Origin: Oligoflexia bacterium
Lineage (GTDB): Bacteria; Bdellovibrionota_G; JANQFH01
DNA: 64,000 bases
NCBI GenBank assembly: GCA_028277945.1
Contig: JANQFH010000008.1
Coordinates: 259,442 to 323,441 of the forward strand
Direction: 5' to 3'
Under the pieces are notes generated by a model. The model was given only the letters and a program-made list of their open reading frames with translations. It was not told the DNA's origin and searched no databases. Of this stretch, positions 26,519-35,032 are shown one piece after another (the first letter of the stretch is position 1; each line of letters opens with the position of its first letter). The position numbers and the translations under genes are program-made.

Positions 26519-26645
26519 AGCAGATTTGCCAAATAGGTCTATTTTATGGCTTGGCCCACAGCGCCTGTCATAGCCTGTAAACGGTGGGCCAGTTGATAAC
26601 GCACCACATTAGTGCTATAAACTGTCTTCTTTGAAGGAGTTGACC

Positions 26646-28046
26646 ATGCTATCTTTTCGCCACCTTTGCCGTCCTCTAGTTGTCTTTCTAGCCATCGCTT
26701 TACTCGCCACGACGCTAGCGGCCGACGACAAGAGTCGGCGTGAACGGATTGTCAAAGCGTGGGGCGATCGTGCCTCCCGATTCAGTGAACCACAGCTCAA
26801 AGCCCTAGAAGAGCTCGTTCTAATTACCGATTATGTCGACGCACAGCTGTATGCCGATTTAGAAGAGGTGCAACAGGAATTTCCCATCGAATATCCCTTT
26901 ACCGAATACGAAGCCGGTCTAAAACCGACCGATCCTAGTCGCATTGCCATGGAGTGGCATATTAACGAAGATCATGCTCCTCCGGGGATGGACCTACCTG
27001 AATCCATGCAACAGAGGCTGTTACCAATCCTTGGACGCCGGCAGGTGAACCTGGCTCCTACAGCGCCGCATATGGAGTCTTTAGATAGCGAAGAGAGTGA
27101 GTTCATCAACCATCGCATGTTTGTTCACCATCACGTCATCGCCCTGCCTAAGGATAAAAAAATCGAGCGCTTCATCTATAAGAGACCAGATGATTATGAC
27201 CCCGAGTTGGAAGAAGAACCACTGCCGCTTGAGTATGAAGTCTGGTCGATGCCTATTGGTACACGACTGATTCACCGTATTGATTTCAAGATGTTCAATG
27301 ACGAGGGTGATAAAATCATCCCTGCCCCGTTAGGTGTTGTCGGTCGTACTGCCGATAGTGGTGATAATGTGGAATCCAAGCACGTTGAGCTTCCCGTGCT
27401 TGAAGTGTTCACACGCCGCGGCCTTTTTCCTTACGAGCTACGCATTTTGGAAAAGGTCAAGCAGCCAAACCAGGCGGAACGTTGGATCGCTTATACCTCA
27501 CAGTTTGCAGCTGATGGATCGGCACGCTGGATACGCATCAAGGATCCCTCTGGTAGGCGCCGATTTGTGGATGGGCCGGCAATCGATGAATTGAGATCTG
27601 AGAGACGCTTTCAATTTAGCAGCTCGTATTTTGGTCGTGAAGGCGAGCGCTTTCAAGTCCATCAGCTTGCTATCCAATCACAATCCTGTCTTGGCTGCCA
27701 CGGTGCGACAACCATAGCCACCCACCAGTTGCCATTGCTTATTGTTGAAGGTTTTGAATTTTTTTCTGCTGCCGCAGTTGAAAGGATACCCTTTCCTGCG
27801 CGTGGACAGGTGAATAGAGTGCGAGGCCGTATGCGTCGCGCTCTTATGGCGCTAAACAGTGGGCCCATTAGCTTTGCGCCGACCAACCCGACGATTTTAG
27901 CTGAGGGCTCTAAACTGCGCGTTCTCTTTAATGAAAAGCCAGAGGAAAAGGAGTGGCCGGAGCATCTCGAAGTTGACGATCCCTTTTCACCTGAAGAGGC
28001 GATCTATAGTAAGAAGCAGATTAAGAAATTTTTAGGCGAAAAGTGA
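26646..28046 (+). CDS. Secreted protein with single CxxCH heme-binding motif
   Basis: I chose ATG 26646 because AAGGAG lies 6 nt upstream (26634-26639). The protein has 466 residues with a signal peptide (LVVFLAIALLATTLAA, cleavage near AADDK). No known domain is recognised over most of the length, but QSCLGCHGATTIATHQ, about three quarters along, is a typical c-type heme attachment site. That makes it a likely periplasmic monoheme protein. A run of His residues (MFVHHHVIALP) could supply metal or heme ligands. The CcmH-like gene 4 kb upstream fits a cell that matures c-type cytochromes. Electron partners are unknown. Confidence 0.75.
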   Translation: MLSFRHLCRPLVVFLAIALLATTLAADDKSRRERIVKAWGDRASRFSEPQLKALEELVLITDYVDAQLYADLEEVQQEFPIEYPFTEYEAGLKPTDPSRIAMEWHINEDHAPPGMDLPESMQQRLLPILGRRQVNLAPTAPHMESLDSEESEFINHRMFVHHHVIALPKDKKIERFIYKRPDDYDPELEEEPLPLEYEVWSMPIGTRLIHRIDFKMFNDEGDKIIPAPLGVVGRTADSGDNVESKHVELPVLEVFTRRGLFPYELRILEKVKQPNQAERWIAYTSQFAADGSARWIRIKDPSGRRRFVDGPAIDELRSERRFQFSSSYFGREGERFQVHQLAIQSQSCLGCHGATTIATHQLPLLIVEGFEFFSAAAVERIPFPARGQVNRVRGRMRRALMALNSGPISFAPTNPTILAEGSKLRVLFNEKPEEKEWPEHLEVDDPFSPEEAIYSKKQIKKFLGEK

Positions 28047-28171
28047 TAAGAGTTACTAATTCAGCATGGTAGACCGCCAAAAGGACTCCCGTGGCCATCT
28101 TACAGCTCGCCGACCCAAGGACAAGGGTAGGTTTGCATGTGCAGCCTAAGGTGTGTTAAAAACTACGCGTT

Positions 28172-29308
28172 TTGAAGGTGGTAATCTTAAGCGGTACCTT
28201 TCGCGAAAGGGCAGATGGCGTCGCGCGAACGCTCTATCGTCTGAGCGCCACTCTATCCATGCAGCAGATTCATCACTGGGTCTTTGCGCCGTTGGTGGAT
28301 GAGGTTGAGGGCGACTACCTCAAGGTTCACAAGGTCAGCTCGGTGCCCTTGCCGCTCTATCGTGAGTATCGATTCTCTGTGCCAACTTCGCGGCTCGCGC
28401 ACCAACTCGACAGCATCAATCCAGATGTTTTGCAGATTGCCACACCAGACTGTCTTGGCCTCTTTGGCTTGCGCTATGCCAAGAGGCGCCAGCTACCCGT
28501 GGTGAGCGTTTACCACACCAATTTCCCCTCCTATTTGCGTTACTACAAGCTGGGTTGGTTGGAGGCATCGGTGTGGCGTTACCTGCGTTATTTCTATCAT
28601 CGTTGTGATGTGGTGCTGGCTCCTAGTGAGCGAATGCGTCTGCTACTTGCAGAAAAGGGTGTCTCTGGAGTACGGCTCTGGGGTCGTGGTATCGAGGCCA
28701 ATCTCTTTCATCCTCGCAGGCGTGACAAGGGAGTGCGGCAGGGTTGGGGAGGTGACAACTGCCGCTACGTTGCTTTCCTGGGACGGTTGGTGTGGTACAA
28801 GGGTCTGGATATATTTCGTGAGGTTTATCGTCGGCTACAGCCAAAACACAAAGAGTTGCGGTTTGTTCTTATTGGTGATGGTCCGGCCGCCCCTGAATTA
28901 AAGAAAACCATGCCCAAGGCGATCTTTCTAGGTCATGTGGACAAGCAGGAGGTTGGCAGGGTTTTGGCAAGTTGCGATCTGCTACTCTTTCCATCCAGCA
29001 CAGAGACCTTTGGGCAATCGGTGTTGGAGTCTATGGCAGTAGGTGTACCGATGGTTGTCTCTGATGTTGGTGGGCCTGGTGAACTTGTTTCCGAATCCCA
29101 GGCTGGGATAGTGGTAAAGGCGAACGATGTGGAAGCTTTCAGCGGTGCCATCGAGAAGCTACTAAACGACACTACGTTGCTAGAGAAGTGTCGACAACGC
29201 GGCTTTGACTTTACCAAGAACCGTGATTGGCACGCCATCAATGATGGTATCATCGACATCTATAACGAATTGCTCAATGGTCAAAAGGCTAAGGCCTTGT
29301 CGCGATAA
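28172..29308 (+). CDS. Group 1 (GT4) glycosyltransferase
   Basis: The protein has 378 residues from a TTG start (28172; GTG 28178 is possible). The N-terminal Rossmann domain begins VVILSGTFRERADGVARTLY, and the central VSVYHTNFPSYLRYY matches the SQD2/MgtA-like GT4 group. The C-terminal nucleotide-sugar domain has VAFLGRLVWYKGLDIFREVY and the EX7E motif in SSTETFGQSVLESMAVGVPM. GT4 enzymes transfer sugars with retention, often to lipids at the cytoplasmic membrane face. The last 28 bp overlap the convergent deacetylase gene. It is the first of several envelope-glycan and lipid genes. The donor and acceptor cannot be told. Confidence 0.9.
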   Translation: MKVVILSGTFRERADGVARTLYRLSATLSMQQIHHWVFAPLVDEVEGDYLKVHKVSSVPLPLYREYRFSVPTSRLAHQLDSINPDVLQIATPDCLGLFGLRYAKRRQLPVVSVYHTNFPSYLRYYKLGWLEASVWRYLRYFYHRCDVVLAPSERMRLLLAEKGVSGVRLWGRGIEANLFHPRRRDKGVRQGWGGDNCRYVAFLGRLVWYKGLDIFREVYRRLQPKHKELRFVLIGDGPAAPELKKTMPKAIFLGHVDKQEVGRVLASCDLLLFPSSTETFGQSVLESMAVGVPMVVSDVGGPGELVSESQAGIVVKANDVEAFSGAIEKLLNDTTLLEKCRQRGFDFTKNRDWHAINDGIIDIYNELLNGQKAKALSR

Positions 29309-30051
29309 GGCTCTCGGACGTAGTCGGCGTAGGTGGTTGGCTGGTAGCCTGCGGCAAGCGCACGTGCAATGATAGCAAGAGCTGTACGGCGTACCGTTGC
29401 GTGCTGGAAGTCAGGTGGATGTAGAGCCAGACGCAGTGGCTGCTGCTGTGACATGATCCGTTGACTCATGCGTGGTAAGAATAGGTTGGAGAGGCAACGC
29501 AGGTACTTTCGGTTCCACCAGACAATGGCCCGACTGGGAATGCGGCTGGGAGGATCGGTGGTGCAGATGTGGTAGAGGGTTGTGTAGTACTCTAAGCCAT
29601 TATCGCTGATTGCCGCGACGCTGTCTTTGCTGTAGAGCCACGCCGGAGCAACAAAGCCGGTAGGAGAAAAGCCAAGACGGCGTAAGCACTCTAGTCCAGA
29701 GGCAATTCTTTTTCTCGCCTCTTCTCGGTGTAAACGCAAGAACTCTCCCTCACCTCGAGTGTGCAACCTCGCCAGTAGAAATTCACGAACCCCGCCACGA
29801 TCAGGCTGGGCGTCCTCTAAATGGTAGAGAGCGTGCAGGACGATCTCATGTCCTTGATCTTGTAGGCGGCGTAGTTCGTAGATCAACGCTTGGTTAGCGG
29901 TGATGGGTTCGTGGCGATGAAAGTTGGGTATAACAAGGAGCGAGGTGCGAGAGATACCGATTTGAGCCAGTGTCGACATCATCTGTTGTATTTCAGGCAG
30001 CAGGCCAGGACGCACATCGTGAATCGAGACGATTAGACTCTTTTTATGCAT
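29281..30051 (-). CDS. Polysaccharide deacetylase-like protein (DUF2334)
   Basis: I chose ATG 30051, which overlaps the stop of the upstream glycosyltransferase by 8 nt and indicates translational coupling; the longer frame adds ten residues. The protein has 256 residues. LIVSIHDVRPG near the N-terminus carries the His-Asp metal/catalytic pair of the NodB-like fold. Further motifs are GHEIVLHALYHLED with the second His pair, and GFVAPAWLYSKDSV. A late LRLALHPPDF supplies the distal His. Family members remove acetyl groups from glycans or sugar-lipids. The pairing with a GT4 enzyme suggests modification of the same glycan. Confidence 0.85.
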   Translation of the reverse strand: MHKKSLIVSIHDVRPGLLPEIQQMMSTLAQIGISRTSLLVIPNFHRHEPITANQALIYELRRLQDQGHEIVLHALYHLEDAQPDRGGVREFLLARLHTRGEGEFLRLHREEARKRIASGLECLRRLGFSPTGFVAPAWLYSKDSVAAISDNGLEYYTTLYHICTTDPPSRIPSRAIVWWNRKYLRCLSNLFLPRMSQRIMSQQQPLRLALHPPDFQHATVRRTALAIIARALAAGYQPTTYADYVREPYRDKALAF

Positions 30052-31231
30052 GGGTAGCGTATTGGTGGTGAGAGATCGCATGTTTTTCGTAGACTTTGCA
30101 GAGTTGGGAAAATCTAGTGTTTTGATGAAAGTGCTTCACGACAAAATCTCTTACCTGTGGTCGCATCTGGTTTAGCTTTGTCTTTGATAGTTGTTTGAGA
30201 AAGGGAACGAACGCTGAGAGCTCCTCGCCGAGAAGAAAGCCAGTCTGAAGGTTGACAAAGGTCTCAATGCCACCGTGGCCGTTTAGGCTAGCGACTGGAG
30301 TACCGCAGGCCATAGCTTCAAGTGCACTCCTGCAGAAGGTCTCCCATGGGTTGGGAACAATGTAGAGGTCATGCATGGCATAGAGCCGAGCGAGCTCCTG
30401 ATCGTTTTGAATTGCCGGACGCAACTTCAAGTAGGGAGCGCCATCCGCCTGTTTGTGTAGTTTCTCTTGCAGGTTGCCGCTACCGACCACGGTCAACGTG
30501 ATATCCTTTCTTGTAGTGGCAACAGAGTGCATGAGTTGCACAAAGGGCAAGATGCCCTTTTCAGCAGAAAGCCTGCCAACGTAGAGCAGGCGTAAGATAT
30601 CGTCGTCAATCCTCAGCTGTTCTTGCGGTTGAAAGGTGTCGACGTCAACGCCAAAGGGTAGGGCTGCGGTGTTGGTTACTCCCGTTGCCCGCAACCTCTG
30701 CTCTATTCTTGTTGAGGAGCAGAGACAGAGGTCGAGCCGGTTGTAGAGAGACTTGGCATACCGTTTTGCCAGCCATCGCAGTAAACGGGCCATGGCTGGT
30801 GAGATGGGTTGGAGTAGGCGGTAGATGTCCTGCTGCGGAAAGTCAGCATGGTAAAAGCCAAACATTTGCGGTCGTGGTCCATTTTTTTTGGCGTAGATAC
30901 GTCGAACCATCCAGGGAAGATTGTAGGGGCAGCCAAACTCAATGATGTCTGGTTGAAATTCATCGATGGCCGCCTTTACTTTCGTTGCTGCGAGCAATAG
31001 ACGGTAGTCTCGGTTCCAGGGGAGTCTTGGCGATTGGATGGCAAAGTGGTAGTCCCGCTCGTTATGACACTGTGTTGCTGACCTCTCTGCTGGAACGATG
31101 CTGGCATGGATATGGTCGGTGTGGCGTAGTAGATAGGCCTTCTTGGCTAGAATGTAGTTCTTGACGCCACTGGCTGTGGAGCTGGGATAGAACATGGTGA
31201 TGTCACAGATACGCAGCGCCATGGTTTTCAT
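30044..31231 (-). CDS. Group 1 (GT4) glycosyltransferase
   Basis: The protein has 395 residues from ATG 31231 (ATG 31222 is also possible). It opens ALRICDITMFYPSSTASGVK, a GT4-like first strand and glycine loop. The donor domain has LRLLYVGRLSAEKGILPFVQ, LTVVGSGNLQEKL and NPWETFCRSALEAMACGTPV with the EX7E pair. It forms an operon with the overlapping deacetylase gene. The preceding intergenic region is occupied by an inverted-repeat element. It is likely a cytoplasmic or membrane-associated enzyme acting on a lipid or polysaccharide acceptor. The specific sugar is not deducible. Confidence 0.9.
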   Translation of the reverse strand: MKTMALRICDITMFYPSSTASGVKNYILAKKAYLLRHTDHIHASIVPAERSATQCHNERDYHFAIQSPRLPWNRDYRLLLAATKVKAAIDEFQPDIIEFGCPYNLPWMVRRIYAKKNGPRPQMFGFYHADFPQQDIYRLLQPISPAMARLLRWLAKRYAKSLYNRLDLCLCSSTRIEQRLRATGVTNTAALPFGVDVDTFQPQEQLRIDDDILRLLYVGRLSAEKGILPFVQLMHSVATTRKDITLTVVGSGNLQEKLHKQADGAPYLKLRPAIQNDQELARLYAMHDLYIVPNPWETFCRSALEAMACGTPVASLNGHGGIETFVNLQTGFLLGEELSAFVPFLKQLSKTKLNQMRPQVRDFVVKHFHQNTRFSQLCKVYEKHAISHHQYATHA

Positions 31232-31284
31232 GGCTATGGCATAGTTTAGAAGCAATGGCAAATTGGGTTGGGTTGTTCGTGACG

Positions 31285-31484
31285 GCAACGTGCAGATTTT
31301 CGCATCTCTGCGTTGGGCCCGCTCATCCGGGTCCTCACGTACGTTTTCAGTACGTCAGAGGATCATCGCTGCGCCGGCTCGCGATAGTCATTGAGCGACT
31401 TTCCCCTCGTCGCCTCCGGCTCCTCGGTCAGTCGCTGGTCCGTCTGAGCGTCCCCGCCTTGATCTGCAAAAATCTGCACGTTGC
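31285..31484. repeat. ~200-bp element bounded by inverted repeats
   Basis: This element fills most of the 334-bp gap between divergent genes at 31232-31565. The left end (from 31285, GCAACGTGCAGATTTT) is repeated inverted at the right end (31461-31484), with at least 16 matching bases. Inside, CACGTACG... CAGTACGT near 31333-31358 forms a smaller hairpin. It has no convincing gene. The layout resembles palindrome-ended intergenic repeats (REP/MITE-like) seen in many proteobacteria. I recall similar end sequences from other genomes but cannot verify this. Confidence 0.65.
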
Positions 31485-31565
31485 TGCTAGGTTGTAGCGT
31501 CTCGTGAGCAATGGTAGAGCCAGCCTAGCTGGACTTTTACAGGGGTTTCTGGAATAAGGGCGGCT

Positions 31566-33956
31566 ATGTTGTTCACACGGCTCATTGGCTGGCTGATTCG
31601 AAAACGTTTTTGGGTACTTACAGCTTTGATCGGCGTGACGGCGGTCTCTGCCTGGCTTACCAGTCGACTGCAGCTGCGCAGTGGTTTTGAGGACCTCCTA
31701 CCTCCTGAATTTCAAAGCGTGAAGATTCTCAAGGAGATTCCCAAACGGGTGGGCGGACCTGGATTTCTTATCCTCGGTGTTGTTGGTGAAGACCTTGCAG
31801 CATTGCAACGGTTTGCAGAAGCCTTAACACCGCGTCTCGAAGAGCTGAGCACGTTACGCTATGTTATCTACAAACGGGAGAATGACTTTATTTCTGATCA
31901 CCGTATGCTCTATCTCGGTGTCGAGGATCTTGAGGACATACACACCGAGTTGGTTGAAGAGATAGATCGGCAAAAACTCGATAAGAACCCCTTTTACTTT
32001 TCCCTGGAGGAGGAAGAAGAGGCCAGCAATCTCAAGAGTCAGATTGAGAGTTATGAAGAGCAGCTCTTTGGGTCGGATCTCTACTTTGTGACGCCAGAGA
32101 ACAAGCGACGTCAGCAGATCATGTTGGCGATGTTGCTCAAACCACGTGGTTTTCCTTCGGACATTCCCTTTTCACGTCGCCTGCTTGCAGAGGTCGACGA
32201 CGCAATCAACGCCACGAAATCAGAGAGCTTTCACCCGTCGATCTATGTCTATCCATTGGGCGCATACCGCTTCAATGAGATGGAGTACACTCAGCTAAAA
32301 AGAGATATTGGTTCGAGCCTATTCCTGGCCCTGGTTTTGATCGCTATGATGTTGCTGCTCTATTTTAAGAGTTGGCGGCTGCTGGCCTGGATTGCCTTAC
32401 CCCCGCTGACCGGTCTGATTTGGACCTTTGGTCTTACCTATCTGCTTATCGGCTACCTGACAACCCAGACGGCGTTTATGGCGGCCATACTACTCGGTCT
32501 CGTGGTCGATGCTTCGATTCACCTCTCCAATCACTACCTGCAGGCAAAGGATCGACTCAAAGGTGATAACGTTGCGGCGGTGAAGCAGGCCATGCAGTCA
32601 AGTTTCAGGCCCATTGCTGCAGCCATCTTTACTACCAGTGGCGCCTTTTTCACCCTAACACTGACAGACTTTCTCGCCTTCAAACACTTTGGTATTATTG
32701 GCGGGCTTGGTCTTATTCTCTGTGCTATCTCCACCTACTTTGTCTTTGGACTTTTAGCAGTGTTCTTCCCACTGCAGCGAGTTATCTTTCGTCGTAATCT
32801 CTGGGTGCGCTTTATCCGTTTTCTTAGCAGTGATCGGGTACCGCTGCGTGCGCCTATAACTCTGCTGGCCGTAGTAGCTATTGTTGTGGTGTGGTCCGTC
32901 GTCAATACAGCCAACATCCAATTCGAATACAATATCGACAATCTCAAGGCACGTAGCGTAGAGAACGAACGCCATCTAGATATGCTCAAAGAGGTATTTC
33001 CGCAGGGCCTAACACCAACGGTGATGATGCCAAAAAACCTTGAACAGGCCCGTGAAATTCAGCAGCTTCTCGATGCCAAGATAGAGCGTGGTGAGATTAC
33101 TACGGTAGATCGTGTTGAGACCGTCTATTCCATCGTGCCAGACAACCAAGAGGAGAAATTGGCGGTTGTTGCCAAGATTCGTGCGCTCTTTAGCCGACAT
33201 CGCAAGACTCTAGAGAAAGAGTACGGTGCTGAAGAGGTCAACCTCTGGGAGAGGTGGCTCAATGTCAGCAGCATTGGTCTTGAGGATTTGCCTGAATCGC
33301 TGCGTCGCCTCTTTGTTGGTGTGGATGGCTCCTTCGGCCTGTTTGTGAATATCTATCCCAATGTCAATACCAACGACGGCAAGAATCTCGCGCGTTATGC
33401 GGGTGAGGTCTATTCTGTAGAAACCAGTCAGGGTAGGGTCTACAGTGGTGGTGAGCAGATCATCTTTGCCGACATGCTGGATTTGATGAACCGCGATGGC
33501 AAGCGTGCGCTTATCTATTCGTTGCTCTTTATCGTCTTTATTCTCTTTGTCCTCTACCGGCGTGTAGTAGCTGTAGTCACGGTGCTGACGCCTCTCTTGG
33601 TCGGTACTATACTACTGTGTGGTTGTATGGCCTACTTTGATATCAAACTCAATTTTTTTAATTTTATTGTTTTTCCTTCGATCATTGGTATTGGCGTTGA
33701 CAACGGCATTCACATTTACAACCGTTTTCAACGCTTCCCAAACGATAGGATACGGATTATCATGCAGACCACTGGTGGGGCCATTACCATGACCTCGCTG
33801 ACCACCGTTATTGGTTTTGCCACACTGATGTTAGCGAAGAACCAGGCGCTTGTCTCTGTAGGCTTGTTGGCCGTTGTCGGTGTGGGGCTTTGCTGGATCT
33901 GCTCTATAACGGTGCTACCTGCTATTCTTAAGCTGCAGAGAAGACTAACACCGTGA
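31566..33956 (+). CDS. RND/MMPL-family lipid exporter
   Basis: The protein has 796 residues with an RND-superfamily topology: a first membrane helix at ~15-32, a large periplasmic loop, a cluster of helices (SLFLALVLIAMMLLLYF, LLGLVVDASIHLSNHYLQA, FFTLTLTDFLAFKHFGIIGG), and a second half repeating the pattern (RALIYSLLFIVFILFVLY, IIGIGVDNGIHIYNRF, TTVIGFATLMLAKNQALVSV). The paired GLVVD and GIGVDN motifs are the proton-relay helices of MMPL/HpnN-like proteins, which move hydrophobic lipids toward the outer membrane. It overlaps the next gene by 4 bp (GTGA). The position beside lipid-synthesis genes supports lipid export. Confidence 0.9.
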   Translation: MLFTRLIGWLIRKRFWVLTALIGVTAVSAWLTSRLQLRSGFEDLLPPEFQSVKILKEIPKRVGGPGFLILGVVGEDLAALQRFAEALTPRLEELSTLRYVIYKRENDFISDHRMLYLGVEDLEDIHTELVEEIDRQKLDKNPFYFSLEEEEEASNLKSQIESYEEQLFGSDLYFVTPENKRRQQIMLAMLLKPRGFPSDIPFSRRLLAEVDDAINATKSESFHPSIYVYPLGAYRFNEMEYTQLKRDIGSSLFLALVLIAMMLLLYFKSWRLLAWIALPPLTGLIWTFGLTYLLIGYLTTQTAFMAAILLGLVVDASIHLSNHYLQAKDRLKGDNVAAVKQAMQSSFRPIAAAIFTTSGAFFTLTLTDFLAFKHFGIIGGLGLILCAISTYFVFGLLAVFFPLQRVIFRRNLWVRFIRFLSSDRVPLRAPITLLAVVAIVVVWSVVNTANIQFEYNIDNLKARSVENERHLDMLKEVFPQGLTPTVMMPKNLEQAREIQQLLDAKIERGEITTVDRVETVYSIVPDNQEEKLAVVAKIRALFSRHRKTLEKEYGAEEVNLWERWLNVSSIGLEDLPESLRRLFVGVDGSFGLFVNIYPNVNTNDGKNLARYAGEVYSVETSQGRVYSGGEQIIFADMLDLMNRDGKRALIYSLLFIVFILFVLYRRVVAVVTVLTPLLVGTILLCGCMAYFDIKLNFFNFIVFPSIIGIGVDNGIHIYNRFQRFPNDRIRIIMQTTGGAITMTSLTTVIGFATLMLAKNQALVSVGLLAVVGVGLCWICSITVLPAILKLQRRLTP

Positions 33957-35032
33957 GACAGTGGCTATTTACCTCACTGCTGACGCTGTTGACATTCGGA
34001 CTGCTTATCCTCTGGCTAAAGCAGAGTTATGATTTTGATCTACGGGCTTTGTTGCAGGTGAGCCCCCTCTTCCTTGCCATGGGCGTTATGCTATCGTTAC
34101 TAGATTTGGCGCTGCGCGGGGCACGCATTCAGCTGGTAACCAATCAGGTCGGTGGCGCCATTCGTTTTTGGCAGGGTGTGCGCATTGTCCTGGCAGTTGA
34201 TTTCTTTGCAGCGATTTCACCCTCGCGCATAGCGGGTGAGCCGGCAAGAGTGGCCGGCCTCATGCGCTATGGCGTGGGTGGTAGCAAAGCTCTTGTCGTT
34301 GCAGGCGTTGAAGCGGTTCTAGACCTTGGCTATCTGTTTATTGCCTTGCCCTTTTTCTTTTGGTTGACCCGTGGTGAAGATTCCAACCTCTTGCAGATTG
34401 TGCGTTTTATTGCTGTGGCGGCGATCGGCGTTGTTTTTGTGTTCATCTTGGTTCTGTTTTTGCGCGACTCTGTGGTGGCACGGCTGGTAGGCCGATTAAA
34501 GCAGTGGGCGCCTGGACTCTATCGACTGCTCTCTAGGCGAGAGCGCTGGAATCTGGTGGAAGGCGTGCAGGAGTTGCGGGCCAATCTCTTTCGTCTGTTA
34601 CGTGGTCCCTGGTGGTGTTTGCCACTCGGTGTTTTGCTTACCTGTGGTTGGTGGGTGGTGCGATTTGGCGCGCTCTTTTGGATTGCCATGGTACTAGGAT
34701 TTCATCTCTCAGTAGTGGAGATCTTTTGGCCACAGTTTCTTATTCATAACTCTATCATTCTCACACCCATGCCTGTGAGCGGTGGTCTGTTTGAAGCGAG
34801 CTTTCTCTTTATCTACCAAGAGATGATTCCACGTTATCTACTGCCAAGTGCCATGGTGTTGTGGCGCTTTTTTACCTACTATGTTTTTGTCGTCTTTGGT
34901 GCGGTAACGACAACGCGGCTGATGTGGCGGGTTGTGACTGAGCGTTTAGCGATACAGCGGGTGCAGCGTCGACAGCGGTCTCAGGACGAAGATCTCACTG
35001 GCCTGTCTGTGCCGCAGCCGCCACTGAGTTAG
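33953..35032 (+). CDS. LPG-synthase transmembrane-domain (flippase-like) protein
   Basis: The protein has 359 residues starting at the GTG that overlaps the exporter stop. Around eight membrane helices are visible (for example LFTSLLTLLTFGLLILWL, FLAMGVMLSLLDLALRG, YLFIALPFFFWLT, IGVVFVFILVLFL). The signature ISPSRIAGEPARVAGLMRYG matches the conserved loop of UPF0104/LPG_synthase_TM proteins, which include the flippase half of MprF. No synthase domain follows. It could flip a lipid or help load the neighbouring RND exporter. The final 38 bp overlap the convergent SPT-like gene. Confidence 0.87.
   Translation: MRQWLFTSLLTLLTFGLLILWLKQSYDFDLRALLQVSPLFLAMGVMLSLLDLALRGARIQLVTNQVGGAIRFWQGVRIVLAVDFFAAISPSRIAGEPARVAGLMRYGVGGSKALVVAGVEAVLDLGYLFIALPFFFWLTRGEDSNLLQIVRFIAVAAIGVVFVFILVLFLRDSVVARLVGRLKQWAPGLYRLLSRRERWNLVEGVQELRANLFRLLRGPWWCLPLGVLLTCGWWVVRFGALFWIAMVLGFHLSVVEIFWPQFLIHNSIILTPMPVSGGLFEASFLFIYQEMIPRYLLPSAMVLWRFFTYYVFVVFGAVTTTRLMWRVVTERLAIQRVQRRQRSQDEDLTGLSVPQPPLS

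Noticed and set aside
28066-28149. 27-codon frame (MVDRQKDSRG...) between the heme protein and GT4 genes
   Set aside because: It is basic and peptide-like but has no clear ribosome-binding site and is too short to judge without homologues.
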